Source: Nephrocerus scutellatus (taxonomy: Eukaryota; Arthropoda; Insecta; Diptera; Pipunculidae). Taken from it: a DNA stretch of 64,000 nt. The stretch lies in assembly GCA_947095585.1 (NCBI GenBank), contig OX352761.1, forward strand, positions 79,797,267-79,861,266, given 5' to 3'. Of the stretch, positions 1-11,270 are shown one piece after another; position 1 is the stretch's first letter, and each line of letters begins with the position of its first letter. The notes beneath the pieces were generated by a model. It saw only the letters and a list, made by a program, of their open reading frames with translations, did not search any database and had not been told where the DNA came from. The position numbers and the translations under genes were made by a program.

Positions 1-1667
1 TGCTTCACTTTTTTAAATTTCCTAAATGGAGATTGTTCTTTGCATCCGAATGGTATTAATGAAAAGTTCACTTCACCAACAGCAGACAGATTTAATTTTT
101 GCACCAAATCTTCTCGAATATATGAGTATTGACTACCGCCGTCGATGACAAATCGAACAAGTAAAGATTTATTTCCACTCGTTGCTACGGCTATTCCCTG
201 AGCCGTTTTCAAAAAAATGTTTGAGTTTATTAAACAAGAATTGTACGCGCACAAATTTGTTGCGCTTTGCTAAGCAGTATCGAGTCGATGTTCTGGCATC
301 GAAATCGAATTACCGGCACAGCTTTACCTCTATTAAATTTATCCTGTGTAGCAGTCGATGATGGAGAGACTCTATGGCTTGTATATAAAGGGTCGCACAA
401 AGAGGTCAGGTGTTTGCCCTTGCATCTCACACAACACATCCATTTAGCACTCCGACATTTTTTAGAAGAATGCCCTCGGTTGGCACAGCGAAAACATCGA
501 CCACTTTTTCTTAAAATTTCTCGTTTTTCTGTAATTGACAGCTTACAGTCACAATCTTTGGTTAGGTGTTTGTCTGATGCGCAAAATGCACAAATGTTCT
601 TATCACTTAACGACACTAAATTTGATGCAGTCGTATGAGTTGAAGAAGGATGGCTACCGTGTGAAGTGGAAGGGAGGGCAACTGTCACTCTACTCCTTTC
701 CAAAGATTCAACTTCTCTTTTAAAAAAACGCATTAGGTCTTTTACACGCTTGTCACCAATTTCCATAGAAATTGAAGAGTTTCTTTCGTCCGCCTCACGT
801 GATTCCACAGCATTGTCGTCTCGTTCTGCTAACCGATAATAATCAACTCGTAGCTCTGATGGTATGCAGCGAAGCAATATTGACTTTAACATTACGTAGT
901 ATTGATGAGTTGGTATTTGTAAAGCAGTGACTGTACGACAGCATGATGTAATTGAATTATACAAAGGCCAGCAGTATCTGTTTTTGATTGCACAGGGCGA
1001 AGGGAAATCAAGTGGTGCATATTCTTGTCAACTACACGTTCCGTATAGCCAAATTGTTCCTGCAAGAGAGAGACAGCTGCTTCGTAGCACAAACCCGAAG
1101 CGGTAATCCGGCAATTATCTTTTTTGCGGTGCCTACTAGTACAGATTTCAAATAACTGAATTTGTCTGACGATGATAAATTCCCGTTTTCATGTATAACT
1201 GTTCGAAATTGCTCCCAGAACGGTAACCAATCTTGGTAATTGCCGTCAAACTTCTTTAGCTGTAGTTTGGGAAGCTTGAGAGAACAATTCACTGCCGATG
1301 ACATGTTAAGAGATGATCTTTCTTGATTTGAAATAGATGGGTTCTGCTTGCTTCGAACTTTCTTTAGACAAGAATTTAGGCGGGAAAGCACACCAATCGC
1401 TGCATCTTCATATTCGGCTATCTTTTCTAACTCTTTGTCCAGCTTATCAATTTTGAGAAGATTTTTATTTCGCACCTCCTGGTTCGCCGCGTTAAGACTT
1501 TCATGGACAGCCGTTAACCGCTGGATTAATGCAACAATGTCTTCCTCAATCGTGTCCAAGTCAGTCGCAGAATTGATTTGAGAACCCTCACTATCAAGAA
1601 AATCATTAGCACTTTTAACTAATTTTGTTACCTGTCCTCTGTAGGCTGATCGTGCAGATAACTCCAT
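1..1667 (-). pseudogene. BEL/Pao retrotransposon Gag and protease, broken
   Basis: Read on the minus strand, a Gag polyprotein starts at the ATG ending at 1667 (MELSARS...). It contains a charged, coiled-coil-like stretch (KIDKLDKELEKIAEYED) and the FDGNYQDWLPFWEQF motif typical of BEL/Pao Gag. After frame changes near 1030-1090 and 965, a 244-residue segment (230-964) carries three zinc knuckles at about 395-592: CAFC..H....C, CFRC..H....C and CVRC..H....C, which would bind RNA during packaging. At 1-230, in another frame, a retropepsin-like site FVIDGGSQYSYIRE marks the start of Pol. The order Gag, three knuckles, protease with DGGSQ fits BEL/Pao; the family normally has DSGS. At least three frame breaks make this copy defective. 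The rest of Pol lies outside the window. Confidence 0.85.
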
Positions 1668-1754
1668 TTTTGATTCGCTTGATTGCCACGTTTTGTACTT
1701 TGTCTTTTAATAGAAACAATTATATTACGCGGTTTCCCAATCTCTGTTCACCTT

Positions 1755-1774
1755 TTTCCCGGGTTTCGGCACCA
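1755..1774 (-). promoter_or_regulatory. BEL/Pao primer binding site
   Basis: On the minus strand this reads TGGTGCCGAAACCCGGGAAA. It begins TGG and lies about 90 bases before the Gag start codon and directly after an LTR end in CA. BEL/Pao elements place their tRNA primer site here. The tRNA species was not determined. Confidence 0.65.
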
Positions 1775-2009
1775 TGTGAAAAAATACGGTAGTTTTTTAT
1801 AAAAAGGCCAAGACTCTATGAAACTGCGAAACTTTAATGCTTGCTCTTTAAAAGTACAAAAGCGAATGGGAAGAAATAACACAAGCAAAATATAATGTGT
1901 TACATTTAATAACGATGCGGCATATCCACTCATGTGTATTGGTTATATGTGTTTGACCTAATTGATCTATTTAGATCAGTGTTGTAGGTAGTATGAGAGC
2001 TATTTGGAA
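1775..2009 (-). repeat. BEL/Pao 5' LTR, probable, outer border uncertain
   Basis: The minus strand ends ...TTCACA immediately before the TGGTGCC primer site, the expected LTR edge. The outer limit is taken from where LINE-A homology resumes near 2010 (compare 2015 onward with 50600 onward). No second LTR is in the window and no clear TG start is visible, so the true start is uncertain. Confidence 0.5.
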
Positions 2010-2990
2010 AATGGGTATCTGGCCAAAAGCAGATTTAGCGATTCTTCGCTAGAAGTAGTCCACGAGCCATCAGCTTTTTTTCAGACAGCTAGGCATTATT
2101 AGATTAGTTTAGAGGATTTTCCTGAGCCCTGAAGCTTCCGAACCCTCTTCCATTCTGCCGCAGAAATGTCTCCAGGATGCGCGCCTGGCTTTCCTCAATT
2201 CTTTTTTATACACTTTAAGGGATTCTTTGTAGGCATCCCAGTCGGTCTCTGTTCCGGTGAACTTAGCGAAGTTGAAAAGCTTTCTACAGCTTTTTCTAAA
2301 TTGGCCCAGCTTAGAGTTCCACCAGTGTGGTCTCTTCTTACCCCTAGGTAGAATAAGAGGACAGGAAGCGGACATTGCCCTATTTAGGGCCAAGGTTGGT
2401 TCCTTGACCTTTTTGTCAAGCTCAAAAAAGTTAGTGGGATGATAACTAGTCCCATCATTGAGATGACGTCTAAACTTATCTCTATACTTTAGCCAATCGG
2501 GTTTGCGACAATTTCTGAATACTAATTGGCAAGGGGGTTTATCGCCCAGACTAAACTGAATGTTACGGTGATCTGAGAAAGACCCGAAACCTTCCAGTTT
2601 AGTATTTTGTGGTGAATTGAGTCGGAGACAAGGGTGATGTCTAGGACCTCTTGTCTATTTTATGTAATGAACGTTGGTTCATTACCTATATTGGACACAA
2701 CCAGGTTAGTACTTAAAATATAATCAAAAAGTAGCTCACCTCTGTCGTTTATGTCAGTACTGCCCCATACCGCATGGTGCGCGTTTGCGTCACTTCTGAT
2801 TATTAAGCTGGTTTTCTTGGACTTCGTTTCCTCGATTAATCTTTACAGATTGACACCTGGTAGAGATTTCACGCAGTTGTGTGCCAGATATGCCGATGCC
2901 ATCAAATATGCACCCATGGCAGTCTCCAGCTTCACCACAGTGGTATCACGGTCGCTAAAATTAGGGAGTAAGATTCATTGAGACTATTTT
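2010..2990 (-). pseudogene. LINE-A ORF2 fragment: AP-like endonuclease and linker to RT
   Basis: The minus strand encodes the C-terminal half of a LINE apurinic-like endonuclease. At 2740-2806 it reads RSDANAHHAVWGSTDINDRG, which holds the DANAHH and GSTD signatures used in target nicking. At 2109-2393 the linker before the RT follows (PHWWNSKLGQFRKSCRKLF, then RASWRHFCGRMEEGSEA). Stops and frame changes occur throughout. The left edge at about 2010 abuts the BEL LTR, so the RT domain is missing or was removed when BEL inserted. Neighbouring ORF1 sequence at 2991-4775 lies upstream in the same orientation, as expected for ORF1-ORF2 order. Similar copies lie at 49.7-51.4 kb (minus) and 16.2-17.6 kb (plus); the latter shows that the family has an RNase H, suggesting an I/Loa-like clade. 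Confidence 0.8.
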
Positions 2991-3297
2991 TCACTAATAT
3001 GCAGCATCTAGGTTTACCTTTATCTGCAACATATAGTGGGTACTAATTAGGAGTCCTGAGTCCACACTCTTGGGCAGAGAAACCTCCACTACAGTGTTGT
3101 CCAGCTCATCTCCCTCCGAAGGCGAGTTGAGAAGCTCGTCTTCATTGATAGATTCCCTGAATAGAAGGTTCTCCCACTCCAAGTCTGACAGAGTGTCAGC
3201 CATGGAGATGGGAGACTGCGACTAATTGGCCGAAGCTTAGGGAACACCGTCAACTATCATGGAGACAGAAGACTGTGACAGGGTAGCCGAAGCTTGT

Positions 3298-3987
3298 GGT
3301 TCCATCCAAACTGAATCACGCTTTTGGTCCTTGCCAGGGGAGCAAGGGATTTCTGGTTGATCACAGCTATCGAGGATCTGTGGTATCCCCTACGCTCCTG
3401 TATCTTAGCGACCTTCCAGTCGTGCGTCGGAAGGGAGGAATTGCTTAGCCGTAAGACTTCGAGTATTCAATCAGCAGTGGGTAGTTCGATGGGAGTCCAA
3501 GTCCGCGCTCTTGGTCGGCTAGGGATATCCTCCTTTGCAACAACCTCGAGCTTGGCACCAGGTCAAACCTCCCCAAGATTGCCAATAGCCAGTTTAAGGA
3601 GATCGCAAGATCTCTAATCTTTGCACGCTATTAGCTTTATCCGGTTCCATCCAAACTGAATCACGCCTTTGGTCCTTGCCAGGGGAGCAAGGGATTCCTG
3701 GTTGATAACAACTATCGCAGTTCTGTGGTAGCCCCTACGTTCCTCTATCTTAGCGACCTTCCAGTCGTGCGTCAGAAGGGAGGGATTGCTTAGCCGTAAG
3801 ACTTCGAGTATTCCTTCAGCAGTGGGGGGTTCGATGGGAATCCAAGTCCGCGCTCTTGGTCGGCTAGAGATATCCTCCATTGCAACAACCTCGAGCTTGG
3901 CACCAGGTCAAACCTCCCCAAGACTGCCAATAGCCAGTTTGAAGAGATCACAAGATCTCGAATCTTCGCACGCTATTAGCTTTATCC
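3298..3987 (-). repeat. 345 bp tandem duplication inside LINE-A ORF1
   Basis: The block starting GGTTCCATCCAAACTGAATC at 3298 is repeated from 3643, exactly 345 bases on. Both copies carry the same ORF1 domain and end in the TTAGCTTTATCCGG region. 345 is divisible by three, so the duplication would preserve frame. The copies differ by scattered substitutions. Confidence 0.85.
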
Positions 3988-4189
3988 GGCCTTGATGCCA
4001 ACCGCCATCGTATGTGGTAGGAGGAGGAGGTCCAGTGTGACCCTTCATAAAGCTCCACCCTAAAGCCACCTATCAGGAGAGATGGATCCGTCTATGTCGC
4101 TACGATCAATTACCGCGACAACGATCCTGTCTTTTAGGACGTCGCTGAAGGACCTCTGAGATGTAATGGTGGAGTGACTAGGGATAAAC

Positions 4190-4760
4190 CACCACCCACC
4201 GTTGCAGTGGCCCAGCGATTGCACTGTGGTATCGTCCGGTATAGAAGAAGAACCGGTAATTGAAATTTTATTTTTTGCCTTAATAACCGCTCTGCGTTTG
4301 TCGGCAGTGGATAAACCCCCATCCGCCGTTGCAGGGGCACTAACGGTAGACAACGATTGTACCGTGCTACCGTCCAGTATGAAAGAAGAACCGGTATTAG
4401 AAGTGCTAGTTTTCTCACAACTAGCAGAAGCAAAGTTATTTTTAGCTTTAATAGCCGCTCTGCACTTGTCGGCAGTGGATAAACCACCATCCGCCGTTGC
4501 AGGGGCACTAACGGTAGATAGCGATTGCACCGTGCTACCGTCCGGTATGGAAGAAGAACCGGTATTAGAAGTGCTAGTTTTCTCACAACTAGCAGAAGCA
4601 AAGTTATTTATTTAATAGCCGCTATGCGCTTTTCGAAAGTGGATAAACCACCAACTACCGTTACAGGGGCACTACCGGTGTTCAGCGATTGCACGGTACT
4701 ACCGTCTGGTAAAGAAGAACCGGTATTAGAAGTTTTCTCAAAACTAGCAAAAGAAAACGT
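4190..4760 (-). repeat. Variable-length repeats in LINE-A ORF1 N-terminus
   Basis: The marker CCGGTATTAGAAG or a near variant recurs at 4253, 4391, 4559 and 4720, spacings of 138, 168 and 161 bases. On the minus strand the unit encodes about 46-56 residues with SNTGSS, DGSTVQSL, SAPATADGGLST and KRRAVIKAKN. The first two spacings keep frame, the third does not. Confidence 0.8.
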
Positions 4761-4814
4761 TTTACTATTTGCTGCCATATGATTCCCACGAGTGGCGGAG
4801 ACCACACTTTCTAA

Positions 4815-5640
4815 AAAATTGTTGGCCTCAGGGCCGAGGAGTGCCCATATAAAATTTTTAAATACTAACCCGATTTTCTTAAAATTGTATACACATGTGT
4901 ATCCACGATGGGCAACAATTTTTATAAAAAATTTCGTGGGGCCACATAAATTTTTTTAAAAAAATTAACCCGAATTTCTTCAAATTTTATACACATGTGC
5001 ATCTCCGATGGACAAAATTTTATTAAATTTTTTTGGAGTGAACAGGCCCTGAGGCCCGAGGGGTGACCAAATAAATTTTTTTTAACTTACTCCGATTTTC
5101 TTTAAATTTTAAACACTGTGGTTTATTGTAAAATTTTTATGTAACTCTTATGTATGAGGGGTGCCCATGTAAATTAAAATCCCTAAGCCTTTTGTCCTGT
5201 ATACTTTTTAAAAATTAGCTCGATTTTCTTCAAATATTAAACATATGTGTATCACTGATGGAAAACTTTTTTTTGTAAATTTTTTTGAGTGATCAGGTCT
5301 GAGGTCCCGATTTTATTCAAATTTTAAAGCCATGCGTACCTCCGATGGACAAAACTTTTTATGGAATTTTCGGATTGATCGGGCCCTGAGGCCCGAGGCG
5401 TGCTAATGTAAATTTTTTAATAATTAGCTCGATTTTCTTCAAATTTTAAACACGTGTGTATCACTGATGGACAAAGTTTTTTGTAAAATTTTGGAGTGAT
5501 CGGCCCAGAGACCCGAGGGGTGCCCATGTACATTTTTTAAAAATTAGCCCGATTTTATTGAAATTCTAAAGACCTCCAATGGACAAAACTTTTGTAAAAT
5601 TTTTGGAGTGAACGAGCCCTGAGGCGCGACTTAGTTTAGG
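4815..5640. repeat. AT-rich satellite, ~110-125 bp unit, degenerate copies
   Basis: A phrase like ACACATGTGTATCTCCGATG followed by GACAAAACTTTT, TTTTTGGAGTGA, GGGCCCTGAGGCCCGAGG and TTAGCCCGATTTTCTTCAAA repeats about seven times. The GATG marker lies near 4908, 5008, 5258, 5345, 5466 and 5578. Unit length varies by small deletions. No coding frame. The family recurs at 13430, 51375, 61130 and 63810. Confidence 0.85.
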
Positions 5641-5819
5641 TTAGGTTAAGGTGGCTGTCAGTGAAACCGACACACTCAGACCAGTAATGTTCCATTGTGA
5701 TATCACACGGATCAGGAAATATTCCTTCCACTTACTCGATGAAACAATTAGAACTTCGTATGAAGCGTAGGAGACTACCAATGTCAATGTTGATGAGATC
5801 ATTAAATTAGTAGATCATT
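5641..5819. other. No gene recognised; TTAGGTTAGG-containing sequence
   Basis: Between the satellite and the LINE-B fragment is a single-copy stretch starting TTAGTTTAGGTTAGGTTAAGG. It looks like the edge of another transposon but shows no coding motif. Confidence 0.4.
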
Positions 5820-5994
5820 AGAAACGTTCCTGCGGTGTTCAAGCGAATATATTGATTTCGCTATATTTGCGTCACCGAAAAGTTTTATCGCGCGGTTTTG
5901 TATTCTACCTAGCTGATGCAAAGTAGTTTTAGGCGCACCAGACCAGATATAGCAATTGTACCCACGTTTAGGGAGAATAAAAAAAGCTTGTATA
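5820..5994 (-). pseudogene. LINE-B RT C-terminal fragment, left part, split by errantivirus
   Basis: The sequence from TTCCTGCGGTGTTCAAGCG to AAGCTTGTATA matches, with substitutions, the LINE segment in the tandem array (for example 20250-20415). On the minus strand it encodes part of the region downstream of the RT palm (the LDRIQNRAIKL area). The match breaks at 5994 and resumes at 13098, on the other side of the errantivirus. Confidence 0.85.
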
Positions 5995-6268
5995 ACTTAA
6001 CACCAGCAGACGGTGGGAACGACACCTGCATGCACGAACACCAAATAGAACGGAAATGCTGACCAAGCGTCTGGCGCATCGAGCACACATAAGAATAAAC
6101 AAATCATTCTCACGATAGCGAACGACAAAAAGGCTGAATTAGGGAATTAGGGTATAAATATAAGTTATTGAATTTTTGTTAGTCAATAAGAAAAATGTCA
6201 TTGAATAAAGCAAAAGGCATTCTGCCTTTCATTTTTTTTATACTATTCTTTTAGTGATTTAATTAACT
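5995..6268 (+). repeat. Errantivirus 5' LTR
   Basis: 274 bp starting ACTTAACACC and ending GATTTAATTAACT, matched by the 3' LTR at 12824. It contains a TATA-box-like TATAAATA at 6153 and an AATAAA at 6204-6209, which would act in transcription start and polyadenylation. The ends are imperfect inverted repeats (ACTTAA; AGTTAA as the complement of the other end). Confidence 0.92.
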
Positions 6269-6285
6269 GGCGCCCAAAGTGAGGC
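6268..6285 (+). promoter_or_regulatory. Errantivirus primer binding site, tRNA-Lys type
   Basis: TGGCGCCCAAAGTGAGGC starts at the last base of the LTR. TGGCGCCC is the lysine-tRNA 3' end complement used by gypsy-like elements. Confidence 0.75.
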
Positions 6286-6336
6286 TGCATTTTGCGCCAC
6301 TGTGAAAAAAGTGTTAGTGAATAATTAACTTGAAGA

Positions 6337-6470
6337 GTGGGCAACCAAACCACCAACAGTGAATAAAAAAACGTGGATAATCAAACCACCAACTGTGAAT
6401 TAAAAAGTGTGGACAACCAAACCACCAATAGTGAATTAAAAAGTGTGGATAACCAAGCCATCAAGAAACC
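6337..6470 (+). repeat. 36 bp tandem repeat in errantivirus leader
   Basis: The phrase GTGGATAACCAAACCACCAA, then CAGTGAATTAAAAA, starts at 6337, 6373, 6409 and 6445, exactly 36 bases apart, with the last copy partial. The remaining leader (6286-6937) holds no ORF I can support. Confidence 0.85.
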
Positions 6471-6937
6471 AGTGGAGTGATAGGGAAACATAAAGGCCCC
6501 CGAGTAGTTCCACTAATCAAAGGAACAAAAAGGAGTCAGGGAAGTCTGACAGCCGCCCTAACCAGCAGAAAGCAGCACGGAACCTACCACCAAAAAACAA
6601 AAAACGTTAACAAGAAATGCTACAAGAAGGTATTATAATATTACTGTAAGTCAATAATCAAAAAATTATATTTGTATTACTCAAGATTTAAATAAAAATA
6701 AAAACACATACTTATGTTACCAGTTTGAACAAAATTAAATTATATGGTATCCCTTAAACATAAATAAATTACACGAACTGTTTTAACCAAAACAAATTAT
6801 CAATCGTGAAAATACTGAATAGCGAATTCGTACCTTTTTTTTCTCTTTCTTTCTCATACCGAATTTATTCCTTATTATTACTTAAACGAGTGATATAATT
6901 GATCCTTTCATTCAATATAACAAATAATTTTTGAAAA

Positions 6938-8173
6938 ATGTCAAATCCAAATAATTTGTTACGACCAGCTCGTCTGGAACTGCCTCCAGAAAACGTTGCA
7001 CCTCATGTTCCTGCTCCCGTTCCCGCTCCTGTGCCACAGAATTTATTTGAATTTACCATTAGTAGCAAATTCCCTGCAAATACAGGGACGACAACTTTTC
7101 AATTCCTTTATGAATCCCGCATCAGATGTAAATAATGACACAAACCGACCAATTAACCTTACTAACGATAGCAATTTGTCCGATTTGGACAGAATTCCAT
7201 ACGTAGTAAAAAGTTTAAGAGAATTCTCTGGCCAACCCCATGAATTTAATTCATGGAAAAAGAGTGTCGATAGAATACTCAAAATTTACGAACCCCAAAA
7301 TATTATGGTATTTTATCCGTCATCAGGAACAAGATTACGGGCTATGCAGACGTAGCCCTAGAGTCCTATAACACGCCGCTAGATTGGGATAAAATGTCTA
7401 AGTGCCTAACCTTGCACTACGCGGACAAGAGGGACTTAGGAACCCTCGAATACCAGATGACAACCCTGGTACAGAGTAGTAACACGATCCCCGAATTCTA
7501 TCAGGCAGTCTACCACCATTTGTCGCTTATCCTGAATAAGCTTGCATCCATGGAGATGAGTCAAGAATCCATGAACAACATGACTCAGTGCTATCGAGAT
7601 AAAGCGCTCGATACTTTCGTGAGAGGTCTGAAGGGCGACTTGTCTAGGCTACTTAGCATCCGAGAGCCTGACGACCTCCCACAAGCTCTTCATCTGTGCC
7701 TGAAATTGCAAAATGTCGATTTCCGGGCTCAGCATTCGCAATCCAGCACTCGGAAAACATATCACCAAACACAGCCTCCAGTTCCTGCTCGGAGTAACAA
7801 CCTATCTTACTCGGGACCAACACCAGTATCTGTTCCTAGACGCGAGTTTCAACCAGAGTTACTTCATAATCCTCGAAATTCTCAACCACCTCAATTTTAC
7901 AGGCAAGCACAATACCAACCATATTATCAATATCCACAGCAACGACCACCGCCAAATCAGCATCCACTTCCTTCTAAACCAATGGACATTGACCACTCCA
8001 TCAAATCCCAAAAGGTCAATTATCAAAACAGACCTCGGAATCAGCAGCAGTATGTACAGAAACGTCAACATTCTCAACAGGTCCACGAACCGTATAAAAT
8101 GCAGAGAGTTTACCACACCGAAGAATCGGATCCAAACGAGAATACATTGGAGGAATATCAAATTATGACCTGA
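6938..8173 (+). pseudogene. Errantivirus gag, frameshifted
   Basis: Gag begins at ATG 6938 ([19 protein letters not shown]). The frame shifts near 7100, where the reading continues as [19 protein letters not shown], and again near 7350. It then runs 7394-8173 with an errantivirus-type capsid-like region (NNMTQCYRDKALDTFVRGL, LPQALHLCLKLQNVDFRAQ) and a proline- and glutamine-rich tail. As in many errantiviruses no CCHC knuckle is seen. The product would form the particle shell, but at least two frame breaks make this copy non-functional. The acidic tail near 8170-8250 leads into the protease in a different frame. Confidence 0.82.
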
Positions 8174-8199
8174 CATTAGCCGATTATACTGACGCAAGA

Positions 8200-11100
8200 G
8201 AAGACCCTTACCCTGACGAACCTGAGCAACTCGACGACATCTATTTTTTAGATTGAGGCCCTCTTCGCTTCCCTACTTCAAACACATTGCAAGAAGCGAA
8301 GAGACACTAAGATTCTTAATAGATACAGGATCCGATAAAGATTACGTTCACCCCCGTCTTATCAGGAACCCTATCTCGAATGAAAGAAGCTTTTACGTTA
8401 AATCAATCGGAGGGGACGTAAAAATTACACACCATTCCTTCGTCCAATTATTTGGCCTTGATACAAATAAAATAAAAATGTTTATTCTTCCTAGCCTTAT
8501 TTCGTTCGATGGTATAATAGGCAATGACACGCTAAAAAAATTAAATGCGGTCATTTAAACCAAAGAAAGTTATATGACTATCCACCCAAACATAATAATA
8601 CCTCTCAAGCAGCATAATTCACAAACTATCAACAACGTTACCCTTAGAACATCTCACATGAATACAGACCAGTCTAGCAAACTTACTAGCATAATCAATG
8701 ATTGCCCTAATCTTTTCTCCGACCCAGACAAAAAGTTGACCTACAGTACTACCGTAAAAGGAGAAGTTCGAACCACAACCAATGATCCCGTTTACTTGAA
8801 GTCGTATCCTTACCCCATGGCTCTTAAGCAAGAAGTCGAGAAACAAATAAACGAACTATTAGAAGACGGCATAATTAGACCGTCAAAATCACCCTATAAT
8901 TCTCCAGTTTGGGACGTCCAAAAAAAATGGATGCCTCTGGAGAAAGAAAATATCGCATGTTGATTGACTACCGTTAACTAAACTCCGTTACCGTCGCAGA
9001 CAGGTACCCGATTCCCGAGATCAACGAGGTACTTGCCAACCTTGGCAAAAATAAATGGTTCACAATAATCGATCTCAAAGTGGCTTTCATCAGATCCCAC
9101 TCAAAGCATCTGATATCGAAAAAACAGCCTTTTCCGTAAACAACGGAAAATTTGAATTTACTCGCCTCCCCTTCGGCTTAAAAAATGCCCCTTCCATTTT
9201 TCAAAGGGCTCTAGACGACATTCTGAAAGACTACATTGGAAAATGTTGCTACGTCTATATTGATAATATCGTCATCTTTGGAAAAGACGAGACTGAACAC
9301 TTTAAAAACCTGAAAAAAGTGTTCAAAACCCTCGAGGCTGCTAATATGAAAATTCAGTTGGACAAATGCGAATTCTTCCAGGAAGAAATTGAATTCTTAG
9401 GCTTTGTCGTTGGTAGGGAAGGCATTAAAACCAATCCCAAAAAGGTTCTGGTGATCGTTGATCGACCTGCCCTAAAAAATCTGAAAGACCTCCGCTCATT
9501 TCTCGGTATGTCAGGGTAATATCGGCGATTCATCAAAGATTATGCCAAAATAGCAAAACCCTTGACATCCTTTTTAAGAGGGGAAGATGGACCAGTGTCG
9601 AAAAATATTTAAAAAAACAAACCTATTCATTTAGATAAAGAAGCTTTGGAGGCCTTCAATAAAGTAAAAAGCTCACTTGTTTCGGCAGAAGTCATTCTGT
9701 CATACCCCAACTTTGAAAAAGAATTCGAGCTAACAACGGATGCTTCTGACTACGCCATCGGAGCAGTTCTGTCACAAGACAGCAAAACAAATTCCATTTC
9801 TTTCCAGAACATTAAATAAAACTGAGGAACATTACGCTACCAATGAAAAGGAAATGTTGGCTATAATATGGTCCTTAAACTCATTAAGAAACTTCCTTTA
9901 CGGATCCCGGAAAGTGAAAATTTTTACAGTTCACCAGCCGCTCACATACGCTCTAAGTAACAAAAACACTAATAGTAAGATGAAAAGGTGGAAAACCATA
10001 TTAGAGGAGTATGGCTATGAGCTCAAATACAAGCCAGGGGAAGCAAATGTAGTAGCCGACTCTCTTTCAAGGCCCCCTCCAGTAACCGAAATCCACTCGA
10101 TGACACCAACCGAACATAGCGACGATAGTTCTGCACACAAACTAATCCCCACTGTTGAAACGCCTATTAATGTATTCCGCAACCAATTAGTACTAAAAAT
10201 TAAAATTAAAAATCCATTTGAAAATTACACTAGACACATCCTTATCAAACCAGAATACACAGAAATAGATCTAATTAACATATTCAAAAGATATTTGAAC
10301 CCTAACACTATCAACGGTCTTCTAACATATGAAGAAACTATGGGAAAAATTCAGGAAATTTATCCGCTCCATTTCAAACACTACCGTATTAGATTCACAC
10401 AAAAACTTGTAGAAGATCTACCTAACGAAATTGACGAATTAGAAAATTTCTATTTCCCTAAAATGTCTTCGAAAATCAAAGCAATAGTAAGCCGCTGTGC
10501 AACTTGTAAGGAAAATAATTACGACAGACATCCCAACAAGCCACACCTGAATCCTACACCCATCCCCAATTATCCAGGACATACCCTTCACGTTGATATC
10601 TTTTCCACAGAAAAACAACTTGTTTTAAAAGCTGTCGACAAATTCACGAAATTCGCTCCACTAAGAGATAATCTATTCTTCTTTTGCGTACCTGAAGTTG
10701 TCTTTATAGACAACGAAAAAACGTTAAATTCAGCATCTATAACCTCAATGATGGAGAACGACCTTCAAGTCAGAATCTTCAAAACTCCACCATATAAAAG
10801 TGAAGTAAACGGTCAAGTTGAACGTTTTCACTCCACTTTGTCGGAAATTATGAGATGTCTGAAATCTGACGGACCTTCACGGTCATTTGAAGAACTCCTT
10901 AAACGGGCTGTCAACGAGTATAACTTCACTATCCACTCAACCACAGGAAAGAAACCCATTGAACTATTTTACGAACGAATACCTAGGCTTAATCCCGAAC
11001 AATTCGAAAAAACACGGTTAACTAACATAGAAAAACTTAAAATCAGACAGAAAAAAGACAACAAATATCATAACAAAAAAAGGAAACCCAACAAAGACTA

Positions 11101-11254
11101 TCAGATAGGACAAGTTATTTACGTAAAAAATAATAAACGGATAGGTTCAAAATTAACAGGCAGATATCGACAGGAAATAGTTAAAGAGAATAAAAACTAT
11201 ACAATAATAACCGAATCTGGAAGAACAATTCACAAGAGTAATATTAGAAATTAA
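8200..11254 (+). pseudogene. Errantivirus pol: protease, RT, RNase H, integrase; broken
   Basis: Domains in order: protease with LIDTGSDKDYVHP (about 8313); RT from 8574; RNase H around 9700-10070; integrase to 11254. Visible damage includes a frame change near 8930, a TAA at 8975-8977 in the DYR-LN motif, a one-base loss before GFHQI near 9075, a TAA at 9517, and another frame change near 9600-9780. The RT catalytic box reads YIDN at 9256-9267 in place of YIDD. The third RNase H acidic position reads TVHQPL in place of TDHQPL, with valine at 9929-9931. The integrase keeps CATC of its zinc site, the acidic residues in HVDIF and FIDNE, and the glutamate in GQVERFH. However, the first two acidic residues are only 37 apart, shorter than I would expect for this family. 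Confidence 0.9.
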
Positions 11255-11270
11255 CCCTTTTCTTTTCAGG

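Larger units (their letters stand above)
2991..4775 (-). pseudogene. LINE-A ORF1, broken, with two sets of internal repeats
   Basis: Starting at MAANSKTFSFASFEK (ATG at 4775; another possible start at 4805), the minus strand encodes a low-complexity N-terminal region of repeated blocks ending in GGLSTADKCRAAIK. Next come SFSDVLKDRIVVAVIDRSD and then a domain with PRARTWIPIEPPTAEGILEV and THDWKVAKIEERRG (3614-3880), present twice. The C-terminus is acidic (2994-3203). The order and motifs match the plus-strand copy at 16.2-16.8 kb, so I take it as the ORF1 nucleic-acid-binding protein of the same LINE. No CCHC knuckles are clear. Several frame breaks prevent a full product. Confidence 0.65.

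Noticed and set aside
267..638. Plus-strand frame of 123 residues
   Set aside because: Antisense shadow of the BEL Gag zinc-knuckle region.
5641..5665. TTAGGTTAGGTTA as telomeric repeat
   Set aside because: Fewer than three imperfect units, and flies have lost the TTAGG telomere; it more likely belongs to a transposon edge.
7859..8197. Minus-strand hydrophobic frame over errantivirus gag
   Set aside because: Shadow of the proline- and glutamine-rich Gag tail.
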